Shown piece by piece: positions 1 through 11,803 of a stretch of 34,883 nucleotides of DNA. The position numbers and the translations under genes were made by a program. This stretch comes from Pseudomonas sp. (lineage in GTDB: Bacteria > Pseudomonadota > Gammaproteobacteria > Pseudomonadales > Pseudomonadaceae): NCBI RefSeq assembly GCF_030690725.1, contig NZ_JAUYGD010000063.1, positions 1 to 34,883 on the forward strand. The letters run 5' to 3'. Numbering within the stretch: position 1 is the stretch's first letter; each line of letters starts with the position of its first letter. The notes beneath the pieces are model-generated. The model was not told the origin of the DNA and made no database searches. It worked only from the letters and a program-made list of their open reading frames with translations.

Positions 1-570
1 AATGCTGAGGTCTTCGCTATCGGATGAGTCGCGCTGACTTACTTGCTTGAGCTGGCCTGCATCGAAGGTAAGCCCGTCAATCTCCAGCGAATTCAGGTGC
101 CCGCCTTGAAAGGTCTGTGGCAGCAGGCGCGAATCGTTTGCTTGGACGGTTGGCAGTCTGGGTTGCAGCGTGCCCAGTTTCAGCACGCTGTTTGAGGCGC
201 GCAGCTTCGCGGTTAAGCCCATCTCACCATATTCATCCTGCGCGGCACGAGGTGCTTCTTTATCGCGCTTGAGCAGGCCCGAGCCTGAGCGGTCGGCGCT
301 AGAGTCCAGCTTGAGGCCAAGCATGCCAATGGCGTCGATGCCCACGCCGACTGTCCCTTCGGTGAACCCGGATTCGTAGCGCAGCAGGAAGCCCTGGGCC
401 CATTCTTCCTGCTTTGATTGGCTGGCTGAGTCTTGGCGGAAGTCGCGATTGAAATAGAAGTTACGCGCTTCCAGCCCGGCTTTGCTGTCTGCGAAAAACT
501 CAGCTGCGGCTGGCTGGCTAAGACTGAGTACCCCAGTACTCACCGCGACTGCCAAGAGGGTCTTCTTCAT
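1..570 (-). CDS. OprD-family outer-membrane porin, N-terminal part (cut by window edge)
   Basis: The gene starts with ATG at 570 and stays open to the window edge, giving about 190 residues of a protein that is normally 420-450 aa. It begins with a clear signal peptide (MKKTLLAVAVSTGVLSL..., cleavage after PAAA). OprD-family landmarks follow: LEARNFYFNRDFR, a WAQGFLLRYESGFTEG segment, and GIDAIGMLGLKLDS. The same blocks occur in the second porin of this window (11804-13129). OprD-family channels take up basic amino acids, small peptides or carboxylates across the outer membrane; the substrate cannot be told here. It lies 128 bp downstream of czcS in the same direction, with no clear terminator between, so read-through from czcRS is possible. 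The ribosome-binding site is weak (GGAT). Confidence 0.9.
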   Translation of the reverse strand, partial: MKKTLLAVAVSTGVLSLSQPAAAEFFADSKAGLEARNFYFNRDFRQDSASQSKQEEWAQGFLLRYESGFTEGTVGVGIDAIGMLGLKLDSSADRSGSGLLKRDKEAPRAAQDEYGEMGLTAKLRASNSVLKLGTLQPRLPTVQANDSRLLPQTFQGGHLNSLEIDGLTFDAGQLKQVSQRDSSDSEDLSI

Positions 571-698
571 TGTTGTTTATCCATGTTCAGGGGGGTGGCA
601 TATCGGGGAGCCGTCGCTGTATGCCGTGCTCTCCGAATAGGGGCGGGTTCCTCTGCGGCCAATCTTCGGCTGGTCGTTATGCCTGTACGCCTGCAGGT

Positions 699-2102
699 CT
701 AGGTCGAGGAACCATTGCGGACTTTGGGGAAGATCAAACGGAATACGGTGAAGCTGCCTGGCAGGCTACTGACCTCGACCGTGCCCTGATGCAGGCTCAT
801 GATCGAGCGAACAATTGCCAGGCCCAGCCCTGTCCCACCTTCGGCACGAGAGCGGCTGGTATCGACGCGGTAGAAGCGTTCGAACAAATGAGGGATGTGC
901 TGTGCGGGGATGCCAATCCCCGGGTTTCCCACCGAGAACGACACGGTTTCGCTGTGCTTCTCGATCAGCAGCGAGATGTTTGCGCCAATGGGGCTGTGCC
1001 GAATCGCATTGGACAAGAGGTTTGAAATGGCGCGCTGTACCATCAGCCGATCACCGAAGGTTCGGCCGGCCCCGGAAATGCTCAGGCTGATCTGTTTCTC
1101 TTCAGCGGAGATGCTGAACAGATCCACAACGCGTCTTGCCTCGTCCTCCAGTGCAATCTTCTCGAAGGGAACCAGGGATGCGGGGTGGCTGACTTGAGCG
1201 AGAAACAGCATGTCGGACACGATTCGGGTGACGCGCTCCAGCTCTTCTGTGCAGCATTCCAGTACGGCTTTGTACTCCTCAGGTGGACGCTGTCTTGAGA
1301 GCGTTACCTGCGCTTTACCCATCAGGTTGGTGATAGGTGAGCGCAACTCATGGGCCAGGTCATCAGAGAACTGCGATAGCTGCTGAACGCCACCATCAAG
1401 ACGATGCAGCATGAAGTTGATGCCGTGGGCCAGCGCGCTGAGTTCTTGTGGAAGTTTGTCGACGGAAATCCGATGGGTCAGATCCTGCGTGGATATCAGC
1501 GATGCAACCTGGCGAAATTGCCGGAGCGGAGAAAGGCCCCGTTGTACAATCCACCATGCGCCCATGCCAATTAGCGCCAGAAGAAGAGGGAGCGCGATCA
1601 ACGTTGACTTGAGGTAGGCACTGAGCAGTGCTTCGTCGGCAGATCGATCAATTGAGAGTAAGACCCTGACGTGGTCGCCGTCGTTGAGCAGCATCACCTT
1701 GGATGCGGTCAGGAAGTTGTTTCCCTCAGCATCCGACCAGCTTTGGTAAATAGGGGTATCGCCTGCTGGTATGTTGGCAAGAATGGGCTCCCTGGATTTC
1801 TCACCCAGATTCAGGAGTAATTTGGTGCCTGACTTTTTCCCGTAGATCGTCAGGTGCAGATTGTCATGCCCCATGACCAGATCCAGCAGCTCGTGAGGTT
1901 GCTGGGCAATTGCATGTGCGCTCATGTCTTCGGCGAGATTGTGCTGAATCTGCTCAAGTTTGCCGTCAAGACTCTGCTTGGCCAACGAGTCCAGCTCATG
2001 GGTAAGCGCGAAGTAGGCGAGTGCTGCTAGCAGAACAACCAGTGCCGCCCCCATCACGCTGACCGACAGGCCAAGGCGCATGGATAGACTGGTCGGCTTC
2101 AT
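699..2102 (-). CDS. czcS: Heavy-metal sensor histidine kinase, CzcS/CopS type
   Basis: Membrane sensor kinase of 467 aa that should phosphorylate the neighbouring response regulator when periplasmic metal rises. Visible layout: membrane segment at about 12-33, periplasmic sensing region about 34-160, second membrane segment about 165-187, HAMP linker about 188-240. The dimerisation box has the phosphorylated His at about 251 (LAHELRSP). Kinase motifs follow: N box [12 protein letters not shown]1 GNPGIGIP, F box FERFYRVD and G2 GTGLGLAIV. Length and order match the CzcS/CopS/CusS family. Its ATG overlaps the regulator's stop codon (ATGA), the usual tight coupling of such pairs. Zinc/cadmium/cobalt specificity is inferred from the divergent czcCBA operon; a copper-responsive kinase would look similar. 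Confidence 0.92.
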   Translation of the reverse strand: MKPTSLSMRLGLSVSVMGAALVVLLAALAYFALTHELDSLAKQSLDGKLEQIQHNLAEDMSAHAIAQQPHELLDLVMGHDNLHLTIYGKKSGTKLLLNLGEKSREPILANIPAGDTPIYQSWSDAEGNNFLTASKVMLLNDGDHVRVLLSIDRSADEALLSAYLKSTLIALPLLLALIGMGAWWIVQRGLSPLRQFRQVASLISTQDLTHRISVDKLPQELSALAHGINFMLHRLDGGVQQLSQFSDDLAHELRSPITNLMGKAQVTLSRQRPPEEYKAVLECCTEELERVTRIVSDMLFLAQVSHPASLVPFEKIALEDEARRVVDLFSISAEEKQISLSISGAGRTFGDRLMVQRAISNLLSNAIRHSPIGANISLLIEKHSETVSFSVGNPGIGIPAQHIPHLFERFYRVDTSRSRAEGGTGLGLAIVRSIMSLHQGTVEVSSLPGSFTVFRLIFPKVRNGSST

Positions 2103-2773
2103 GCACGTTCCTCAAGCACGTACCCGACACCCCTGAGGGTGTGAATCAGCTTGTTATCGAACGGGTCATCAATTTTGGCGCGTAGTCTGCGGATGGAGAC
2201 TTCGACGACGTTGGTGTCGCAGTCAAAATTCATATCCCAGACCAGCGAAATGATCTGGGTGCGCGATAGCACTTCCCCAGAGCGGCGCATCAGTAGGTGC
2301 AGCAACGCAAACTCTTTAGTGGTCAGGTCGATGCGCTGCTCACCACGGAACGCGCGGTGCCTCGCCGGATCAAGCTCAAGGTCGGCTACCCGCAGCACTT
2401 CCGGTACTGGAATTTGCTCGCTTCGCCGTAGCAACGTACGAATTCGCGCAAGTAACTCAGGGAACTCGAACGGTTTGACTAAATAATCATCCGCCCCCAA
2501 ATCCAGGCCTTTAATTTTATCCACTAAGCGCCCGCGTGCAGTCAGCATTATCACGCGAGTACTGCTGTTACTGCGTATATGCTCAAGCACGCCCCAACCA
2601 TCAATTCCAGGCAGGTTTACATCAAGCACTACCAAGTCGTAAGTGTGCTGCCTAACAAGGTGGAGACCGTCCACGCCAGTGGCGGCCTTATCAACTACAT
2701 AGCCACTTTCGCTTAAACCTTGGTGTAAGTATTCGGCAGTCTTGGGCTCGTCCTCGACAATAAGGATTCGCAT
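2099..2773 (-). CDS. czcR: Heavy-metal response regulator, OmpR family, CzcR type
   Basis: Response regulator of 224 aa, the usual length for CzcR/CopR/CusR. The receiver domain (1-115) has the acidic pair EDE near the N-terminus, the phosphorylated Asp51 in VVLDVNLPG, the switch Thr in MLTA and the conserved Lys in YLVKPFEF. A winged-helix DNA-binding domain occupies about 125-222 ([11 protein letters not shown]...[14 protein letters not shown]...GVGYVLEE). An AAGGTG ribosome-binding site precedes the ATG. It is the first gene of a minus-strand unit with czcS and shares its upstream region with czcC. In P. aeruginosa CzcR activates czcCBA and lowers oprD expression; the same circuit is plausible here because OprD-type porins flank the module. 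Confidence 0.92.
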   Translation of the reverse strand: MRILIVEDEPKTAEYLHQGLSESGYVVDKAATGVDGLHLVRQHTYDLVVLDVNLPGIDGWGVLEHIRSNSSTRVIMLTARGRLVDKIKGLDLGADDYLVKPFEFPELLARIRTLLRRSEQIPVPEVLRVADLELDPARHRAFRGEQRIDLTTKEFALLHLLMRRSGEVLSRTQIISLVWDMNFDCDTNVVEVSIRRLRAKIDDPFDNKLIHTLRGVGYVLEERA

Positions 2774-2898
2774 AAAAATTCACCTTAAAATATGCGGCCA
2801 GTATTTTTAGATATTTTTTTGTTATGGCTGCGGAGTGGTTTTAATTCTTTCATCGGCGGTCACGGATATGACCTACGGCTTTTCAGGTTGCTCCAAGG

Positions 2899-2920
2899 CT
2901 AAAGCCTGAAGCGGCTTTAG
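2899..2920. repeat. Perfect inverted repeat CTAAAGCC-N6-GGCTTTAG
   Basis: Two perfect 8-bp arms separated by 6 bases. It lies in the czcR-czcC intergenic region about 130 bp upstream of czcR. It could be a regulator site or a small RNA hairpin; there is no T-run, so a terminator is unlikely. Confidence 0.5.
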
Positions 2921-3152
2921 GGTCAAGCTGTAATGCCTATTTCGCATGGCTCAAAGGGGTTAAGCGACAACATGTCGCAGTACTTGTCCTTATCCAAAAC
3001 ACCCAACTTTTGACTGGCAGGGCTGCCCGGGGGCGCTACCCGCGAGGCAACCGCTATTTAACTGTGTTTGTTTCTAGTTGTTGCTGGGCGCTAAATTGCC
3101 TGCTCTCTTGAGCGCTGCCAATACTAATACAGGCCTACTTGGAAAAGTGCTG

Positions 3153-3185
3153 GATAACGTATTTGTAATTTTCCAGTCACCTTGC
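3153..3185 (+). promoter_or_regulatory. Candidate metal-regulator site upstream of czcC
   Basis: The block TTGTAATTTTCCA (3163-3175), with flanking matches (GATAAC before it, TCACCTT after it), is repeated upstream of the second OprD-type porin (13266-13278 on the minus strand). Both copies point toward their gene; this one ends about 153 bp before the czcC start, the other about 136 bp before the porin start. OmpR-family metal regulators bind TTACA/TGTAA-type half-sites, so CzcR is the obvious candidate binder. That assignment is inferred. Confidence 0.5.
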
Positions 3186-3328
3186 TGATAGGCATGGAGC
3201 ACTACATTCTGCCGGGAATTGGCTTTCTACTTATTTTCCCAAGCGATAATCCTCGATATCCCTCGGGATTAATAAATATAAAGGCCTTCATTATATTCCA
3301 GCAGAGCTAGTTCTGTGGAGGACTTTAA

Positions 3329-4612
3329 GTGCATGTAAAAACAATGGCCGGACATGGAGTTGGAATAGGTAAATTCTGTGTATTTTCAGGGCTACTGGCT
3401 GCATTGTTAATTGCTCCAGTTCCAACAACTGCTGCCGAATCAACAAGGCAGTCAATAACGATTGATGAGGCGTTTGCGCAAGCGCTCACTGAGAACCAGG
3501 AGTTCGCTGCAGCACAATGGAATACAGGTATTGCCGAAGGTGCTCGTACTCAAGCTGGGCTGATCCCGAATCCTGAGTTGTCCTGGAGCGTTGAGGACAC
3601 GCGCAGTGAGTCGCGCGTTACCAGCATTCAGGTATCTCAGCCAATTGAGCTGGGAGGCAAGCGTAGCGCGCGTATTGATGTGTCTGAGCGTGATCAGGAC
3701 GCGGTGGCGATTGATCTGGAGCGTAAGAAAAACATCTTGCGCGCTGAGGTCATCCAGGCCTTTTACTCAGCTCTGCGTGCCCAGGAAGGACTGCAGCTTT
3801 CCACACAGTCGTTAGACCTTGCCCGTCGCGGACTTCAGGTGGTCGAAGGGCGCGTAAAGGCCGGCAAGGCTTCGCCAATCGAAATTTCGCGTGCTCAGGT
3901 GCAGCTTTCGGAAATTCAACTGGAGCTGAATCGCGCACGCCTCAATCAAAGCAATGCCTACAAGCAACTGGCGCTCATAACGGGTGCCAAGACACCGAAC
4001 TTCGCGCATGTCGAGGGTGATCTTGAGCGCCTGCCGTACCTGCCGTCGCAGGCTGAGATGCTTGCACGCATAACAGATACAGCGGACCTACGGCTGGCCA
4101 ACACGCAAATCCAGCGTGCCGAGTCTTCCTTGGAACTCGAAAAGTCGCAGCGCATTCCAGACCTCACCGTCAGCGTTGGCAGCCAGTACGACGAAGGGCT
4201 TGGCGAGCGCGTCAATTTGCTCGGCTTGTCGATGCCTATTCCGTTGTTCAACCGCAACCAAGGCAATGTGCTGGCCGCTGCTCAAGGAGCTGACCAAGCG
4301 CGGGATTTGCGCAATGCCGCAGAGCTCCGCCTGCGCGCGGAAGCCCAGCAGGCATTTGAGCAGTGGGAAAGCGCTAGAAGTGAAGTCGACTCGATCAGCG
4401 GCACACTGCTGCCGACCGCGCAGCAAGCAGTAGAGGGCGCAGTACGTGGATTCGAGATGGGCAAGTTTGCCTTTATCGATGTACTCGATGCTCAGCGCAC
4501 CCTCGTAAGCATGCGCTCCCAATACCTGAATACCCTGGATGAAGCTATTTCGGCCTGGGTGAGCTTGGAGAAGATTTACGGCTCCCAACTCAACATCGAA
4601 TTCAAAAAATAA
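3329..4612 (+). CDS. czcC: CzcC-type outer-membrane channel of an RND metal efflux system
   Basis: TolC-family outer-membrane factor of 427 aa that should form the exit duct of the CzcCBA pump. The chosen start is GTG at 3329, because GGAGG lies about 8 bases upstream; a nearby ATG at 3344 has no better site. A signal peptide covers about residues 10-36 (FSGLLAALLIAP...TTAAES). Typical of the family are the N-terminal SITIDEAFAQAL and long helical stretches in two similar halves, with NPELSWSVEDTRS and LGLSMPIPLFNRNQGN marking the strand-helix junctions. It is the first gene of czcC-czcB-PII-czcA, with a 152-bp gap before czcB. Metal specificity is inferred from CzcA. Confidence 0.92.
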   Translation: MHVKTMAGHGVGIGKFCVFSGLLAALLIAPVPTTAAESTRQSITIDEAFAQALTENQEFAAAQWNTGIAEGARTQAGLIPNPELSWSVEDTRSESRVTSIQVSQPIELGGKRSARIDVSERDQDAVAIDLERKKNILRAEVIQAFYSALRAQEGLQLSTQSLDLARRGLQVVEGRVKAGKASPIEISRAQVQLSEIQLELNRARLNQSNAYKQLALITGAKTPNFAHVEGDLERLPYLPSQAEMLARITDTADLRLANTQIQRAESSLELEKSQRIPDLTVSVGSQYDEGLGERVNLLGLSMPIPLFNRNQGNVLAAAQGADQARDLRNAAELRLRAEAQQAFEQWESARSEVDSISGTLLPTAQQAVEGAVRGFEMGKFAFIDVLDAQRTLVSMRSQYLNTLDEAISAWVSLEKIYGSQLNIEFKK

Positions 4613-4764
4613 GCATCTCTCACACCTACATAACGCCTTAGATGGTCGCGTCATGCGACATGAAGCCTCGCCTGCTTTCCTGGCGGCTGCATGTTTATTG
4701 AGCGCGTTTAGTCGCCGCCTGGGCATGAGTCAAATTCAATACTTTTGATAATTTGGAGTTACCA

Positions 4765-6354
4765 ATGGCATCAACAACTCCCAGAAAGCAGTGGCTGATG
4801 ATTGTGGCTGTTGTCGTCATCGGTTTAGCCGTGGCGGGTCTGATTCTAAGTGGTAGCCCTGGTAAGTCCGGGGAGGAAGGCCATGGCCATGATGAGAGTC
4901 ATGAGGATGTATCGGCTCACGCAGATCCCGAGCACCACGGGGAGGCTTCGGCCGACGAGCATGAAGAGGCCGATGAGCATGCAGATAAAGAGCACCATGA
5001 AACTGTAGAACCCACCAAGGGCGAGCATGGCGGCAAGCTTTTCACCGAGGGTGATTATGCACTTGAAGTGACGATTTTTGAGGAGGGCGTAGAGCCTCAG
5101 TTCAGGCTCTATACCTACCTGGACGGTAAGCTTTTAAATCCTACTGAAAGCACGGTACAGGTGACCTTGTTGCGTCTTGGCCAACCTGCGCAAATCATCA
5201 ATTTCAGCAAAGAGAATGACTACCTACGTGGCGATGCCGCGGTTGTAGAGCCGCATTCATTCCAGGTTTCCATCAGCGCCAAGCACAGTGGCAAGAGCTA
5301 TTCGTTCGGTTACGAGCAGGTTGAGGGCCGCGTGACGATGACGGATGCGCAGCTTGAGCAGGGTGGCGTCACGCTCGCCACTGCTGGTCCAGCGAAAATC
5401 GCCTCCACGCTGCAAGTGCTCGGCGAGGTTCGTTACAACGGTGACCGCACGGTTCAGGTGACCCCGCAACTTGCCGGGCGCGTCGACTCGGTGGCGGTTA
5501 GTGCTGGCGATACGGTCAGCAAGGGTCAGGTATTGGCCAAAATCTCCAGCCAGGCGCTGGCCGAACTGCGTGGCGAGCTAATGGCCGCCCAGCAACGCTC
5601 TGCGCTTGCCCGCACGACCTATGCACGTGAAAAGCAATTGTGGGAAGAGAAGATTTCCGCCGAGCAGGACTTCCTGCAGGCGCAAGTTGCCATGCAGGAA
5701 GCTGCTATCGCAGTGCAGCGCGTCCAGCAACAAATCGCTTCGCTGGGCGGTGCCCCGGCCAAAGGCCAGAATCTCACCGAATTCGAGATTCGTGCCCCTA
5801 TCGATGGCGTGATAACCAGCAAAAGCATCTCTGTTGGTGAAGTACTCAAAGAGGACTCCGCAGTCTTTACCGTCTCGGATTTGTCGACCGTATGGGTGGA
5901 CTCAACCGTCGCGGCGAAAGACTTGGGCGTAATCGCCGAAGGGCAAAACGTTGTCGTGAGCTCCAGCGCATTCGCCGCCACGGCTAAGGGCTCCATTTCC
6001 TATGTCAGCGCTCTGGTTGGGGCGCAAACCCGCTCGGCGACTGCTCGCATCGTGCTAGCCAACCCAGATCGGATATGGCGGCCTGGTTTGCCAGTGACGG
6101 TCGAGGTGATTGCCCAGGAGAACGACGTTCCCGTTGCAGTAGCGGTCGAAGCGATCCAGACCGTTCGCGATTGGCAGGTAGTGTTCGGCCGCTTCGATAA
6201 CCAGCTAGAAGCTCGGCCTCTTGAGCTGGGCAAATCCGACGGCCACTTCGTCGAGGTTATCTCGGGTCTGAAGGCGGGCGATCGATACGCGCTGAAGAAC
6301 AGCTTCCTGATCAAAGCTGAGCTTGGCAAAGCCGGCGCGAGCCATGACCACTAA
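4765..6354 (+). CDS. czcB: CzcB-type periplasmic adaptor (membrane fusion protein)
   Basis: Adaptor of 529 aa linking the CzcA pump to the CzcC channel. The start is ATG 4765 (MASTTPRKQW), with a GGAG site just upstream. An N-terminal membrane anchor covers about 10-30. It is followed by a strongly His/Asp/Glu-rich stretch at about 38-88 (many HxH and HH pairs), which is likely to bind Zn2+ in the periplasm and is typical of CzcB. Next come a CzcB-specific N-terminal beta domain, the lipoyl halves (LAGRVDSVAVSAGDTV and later EIRAPIDGVI), a helical hairpin between them, and beta-barrel and membrane-proximal domains. A PII-like gene follows after 14 bp. Confidence 0.93.
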   Translation: MASTTPRKQWLMIVAVVVIGLAVAGLILSGSPGKSGEEGHGHDESHEDVSAHADPEHHGEASADEHEEADEHADKEHHETVEPTKGEHGGKLFTEGDYALEVTIFEEGVEPQFRLYTYLDGKLLNPTESTVQVTLLRLGQPAQIINFSKENDYLRGDAAVVEPHSFQVSISAKHSGKSYSFGYEQVEGRVTMTDAQLEQGGVTLATAGPAKIASTLQVLGEVRYNGDRTVQVTPQLAGRVDSVAVSAGDTVSKGQVLAKISSQALAELRGELMAAQQRSALARTTYAREKQLWEEKISAEQDFLQAQVAMQEAAIAVQRVQQQIASLGGAPAKGQNLTEFEIRAPIDGVITSKSISVGEVLKEDSAVFTVSDLSTVWVDSTVAAKDLGVIAEGQNVVVSSSAFAATAKGSISYVSALVGAQTRSATARIVLANPDRIWRPGLPVTVEVIAQENDVPVAVAVEAIQTVRDWQVVFGRFDNQLEARPLELGKSDGHFVEVISGLKAGDRYALKNSFLIKAELGKAGASHDH

Positions 6355-6368
6355 TTCGGAGTCGAGCT

Positions 6369-9844
<3,476 letters not shown>

Positions 9845-9871
9845 GTTCACAGCGCTATTCGTTTGCAACTG

Positions 9872-9899
9872 AAAAGCCCCGCTCTTGAGCGGGGCTTTT
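9872..9899. terminator. Bidirectional rho-independent terminator after czcA
   Basis: A perfect 13-bp stem (AAAAGCCCCGCTC / GAGCGGGGCTTTT) with a tiny loop and A- and T-runs on both sides. It ends the czcCBA transcript and can also serve the minus-strand transporter gene that ends at 9951. Confidence 0.9.
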
Positions 9900-9950
9900 T
9901 GCTTACCGTAAATACCGCTCAATGTGGGCGGTGACTGTGCCGTGACGTCC

Positions 9951-10919
9951 TCAGCGGCTTTTTTTACGCCAGATGAGAATCGGCACTGCCCGGATGTAGA
10001 CAAGTTCACCCACCAACTCAACCAGTGTCTGGGTGATGACCGCTGCGGCTGCAAGCCCTCGTATTTCTTCAGGTAATGCCAGGGCCAGCGGAAGAACCAC
10101 CAACGAGTTACGTGTGGCGGTACTGAAAGTAACCGCTCTCGCCGTCGAGGCGGGCAGTTTATAAGCTTTTGAAGCGAGTGCGCCCACTACGGGGGCCAAA
10201 AGCATGAAACCGATATACACCGGGATCACCGGTAAAAGCTGGTCGATATCACGTACCACTGGCGAGATTTGCGACCCAACCACCGCAATGAGAACTGCCG
10301 CCATCGCAGGGACTGGCATCCATGCCCATACGGTGTTCCAGCGACCTACGATCCGCGAGCGCTTAGCCAAGGCTGCTGTAGCCACCGCGAGCAATAAAGG
10401 CACGACAATCAGTGCGAGAAAGGCTTCAGCGAAAGGCGCTATCGAGATAACGACTTGGGATTGCTCCCCTAGCATAAAAGCCAAATACACAGGCAACAGC
10501 ACAAGTTGCAACAGCAAGAGGATGGGGGTTGCTGCAAGAATCGCACGCGAGTCGCCTCTGCCTATGTGCGTAAATACCACCACGTAGTCGATACAGGGAG
10601 TGAGCAAAACCAGAAGAGCGCCGATTAGTACTGCCGGGTGTTCTGCGAGCCCTCTGGTTAGTGCCCACACCAACAGTGGAATCAGTACAAAATTGGCGAT
10701 CAGCAAGGCAGACATGAAGCGTTTGTTGCTAAGACTCTCGCGGAAATCAAGAAAGGGGATTTGCAGGAACATCGCGTACATCAGCACGGCGATAGTCGGG
10801 GTCACTAATGCGTTCAGGCTCTGCGTAGCTGCAGGAGCTATTAACCCACCGATTGCCGCTGCAATGACCGCAACGAAATAGATCGGTATCTGGTTTTGTT
10901 CAAGCGCATCCCTACTCAT
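9951..10919 (-). CDS. ACR3/BASS-family (arsenite efflux-like) membrane transporter
   Basis: Membrane protein of 322 aa with about ten hydrophobic segments, in the bile acid/arsenite/riboflavin transporter superfamily. The ACR3-like features are LIAPAATQSLNALVTPTIAVLMYAMF near the N-terminus and a TPC motif in a central helix (LLTPCIDYVVVFTHIGRGD), where ACR3 arsenite pumps have their essential cysteine. A later FSTATRNSLVVLPLALALP segment is also typical. Start ATG 10919 has a GAGG site. No arsR, arsC or arsH lies nearby, so arsenite export is only a family-based guess; other oxyanions or organic anions are possible. It is a single minus-strand gene. Confidence 0.82.
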   Translation of the reverse strand: MSRDALEQNQIPIYFVAVIAAAIGGLIAPAATQSLNALVTPTIAVLMYAMFLQIPFLDFRESLSNKRFMSALLIANFVLIPLLVWALTRGLAEHPAVLIGALLVLLTPCIDYVVVFTHIGRGDSRAILAATPILLLLQLVLLPVYLAFMLGEQSQVVISIAPFAEAFLALIVVPLLLAVATAALAKRSRIVGRWNTVWAWMPVPAMAAVLIAVVGSQISPVVRDIDQLLPVIPVYIGFMLLAPVVGALASKAYKLPASTARAVTFSTATRNSLVVLPLALALPEEIRGLAAAAVITQTLVELVGELVYIRAVPILIWRKKSR

Positions 10920-11291
10920 AGCATCCTCAAGGAGTAAAAACTTCAGCTTACATGAGGTAGCGGAGAGCGCGGCGATACTCTTGGATGGCCTGAATCATGA
11001 AAAATTGAGATGGGCACGGCGTCTAGCTATTGAGTAGGTATCTGCTGACGGTGCAAGGGCGCGGTATTCAAATGACACCGTGTTCTAGCATCGGGGTGAT
11101 AGCCAGTGCCTTTGCAGATATCAGGCAGATCAATCTAAAGGCCTGCACCGGTATCATTTTGCCCTTCTTGCTACACGCTGACAGCGATGGCTTGTTGCAG
11201 ACATGAATGACTTGCGGAAGAGTAGAGTTAGTTTTCTAGCTTGGAGGTTTAAACTCCCAGTGAGTCTTTTTTATTAAAGATTAAATAAAAA
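10920..11291. other. Gene-free stretch between transporter and small secreted protein
   Basis: About 370 bp with no reading frame that looks real on either strand. It should hold the promoter of the leftward ACR3-like gene. No repeat or obvious operator was recognised. Confidence 0.5.
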
Positions 11292-11311
11292 AAGCGCCCC
11301 GAAGGGCGCTT
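11292..11311 (-). terminator. Rho-independent terminator of the small secreted-protein gene
   Basis: A perfect AAGCGCCC/GGGCGCTT stem with a UUCG-type loop, followed on the minus strand by a run of T (complement of 11284-11293). It lies about 67 bp after the stop codon at 11378. The loop and T-run make it a textbook terminator. Confidence 0.88.
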
Positions 11312-11377
11312 AGGGTACACCTCTTTCCAAAGGAGCTCGGGAGCTTCTAGAGGTGAACATCGTTCGGAAGTGGGCGG

Positions 11378-11611
11378 TTAGTCAGCGTTGGTTTCTTTTT
11401 TAATATCGGTATTGGCCCGATTTTGGTTGCTGGTCTTAACCTTTAGTTCGTCCGCCGGTTTGGCAGAAGGCTCAGTTCCGTGAATTCGTTTTTGATCTGC
11501 TCGAAATTTTTCCTGAGCTTTCATTGAGCGATCATAGCCATCTTCTGCATAAGTCTGTGTGGAGCCGACAAGAAGTACCGATCCAATAACTAGAGCTTTC
11601 AACATCTTCAT
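11378..11611 (-). CDS. Small secreted protein, possibly PtrA-like
   Basis: Predicted 77-aa protein. The start at ATG 11611 (MKMLKALVIG) is chosen because GAGG lies 8 bases upstream and a clean signal peptide follows at once (cleavage after TYA, about residue 20). A longer frame upstream lacks these features. The mature part is short, charged and without cysteine (EDGYDRSMKAQEKFRADQ...). The AE-G-DR start of the mature region resembles small metal-induced periplasmic proteins of Pseudomonas annotated as PtrA-like; this is a weak resemblance. It has its own terminator and stands alone between the transporter and the second porin. Confidence 0.7.
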   Translation of the reverse strand: MKMLKALVIGSVLLVGSTQTYAEDGYDRSMKAQEKFRADQKRIHGTEPSAKPADELKVKTSNQNRANTDIKKETNAD

Positions 11612-11765
11612 AAGGCAGGCCTCGTAAAATTCAATTAGTAGCTTGTCGAGGTTCATGGACAAGTTCTGCAAGTTCGAGTGAATTTTACGGGGGTGAAGCT
11701 AACAGCAGCGTGAGCTCAACATTACATTCTTGAAATCTAATAACTATCTATCTTGTTATGCATGA

Positions 11766-11793
11766 GCGGGCAGGGCTTTTAGAGCCCGCCCGC
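11766..11793. terminator. Possible terminator hairpin after the second porin
   Basis: GC-rich hairpin (GCGGGC-A-GGGCT / AGCCC-GCCCGC, one bulged A, 5-base loop) 11 bp after the porin stop. On the minus strand no clear T-run follows, so termination is uncertain. Confidence 0.45.
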
Positions 11794-11803
11794 CCATCCA
11801 TTT

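Larger units (their letters stand above)
2774..3328. other. Divergent regulatory region czcR / czcC, no gene
   Basis: This 555-bp stretch holds no convincing gene. It should contain the promoters of both czcRS (leftward) and czcCBA (rightward). Seen in it: a perfect 8-bp inverted repeat at 2899-2920, a short GCGAC/GTCGC dyad near 2964-2978, and a sequence block near 3153-3183 shared with the second porin promoter. The last 100 bp before czcC are AT-rich, as expected near a promoter. Confidence 0.6.

Noticed and set aside
2899..2920. Terminator between czcR and czcC
   Set aside because: The stem is perfect but has no T-run, and both flanking genes are transcribed away from it.
4088..4726. 212-aa minus-strand frame over the 3' half of czcC
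   Set aside because: Overlaps czcC almost fully, has no family resemblance and runs into a gene-free gap only by chance.
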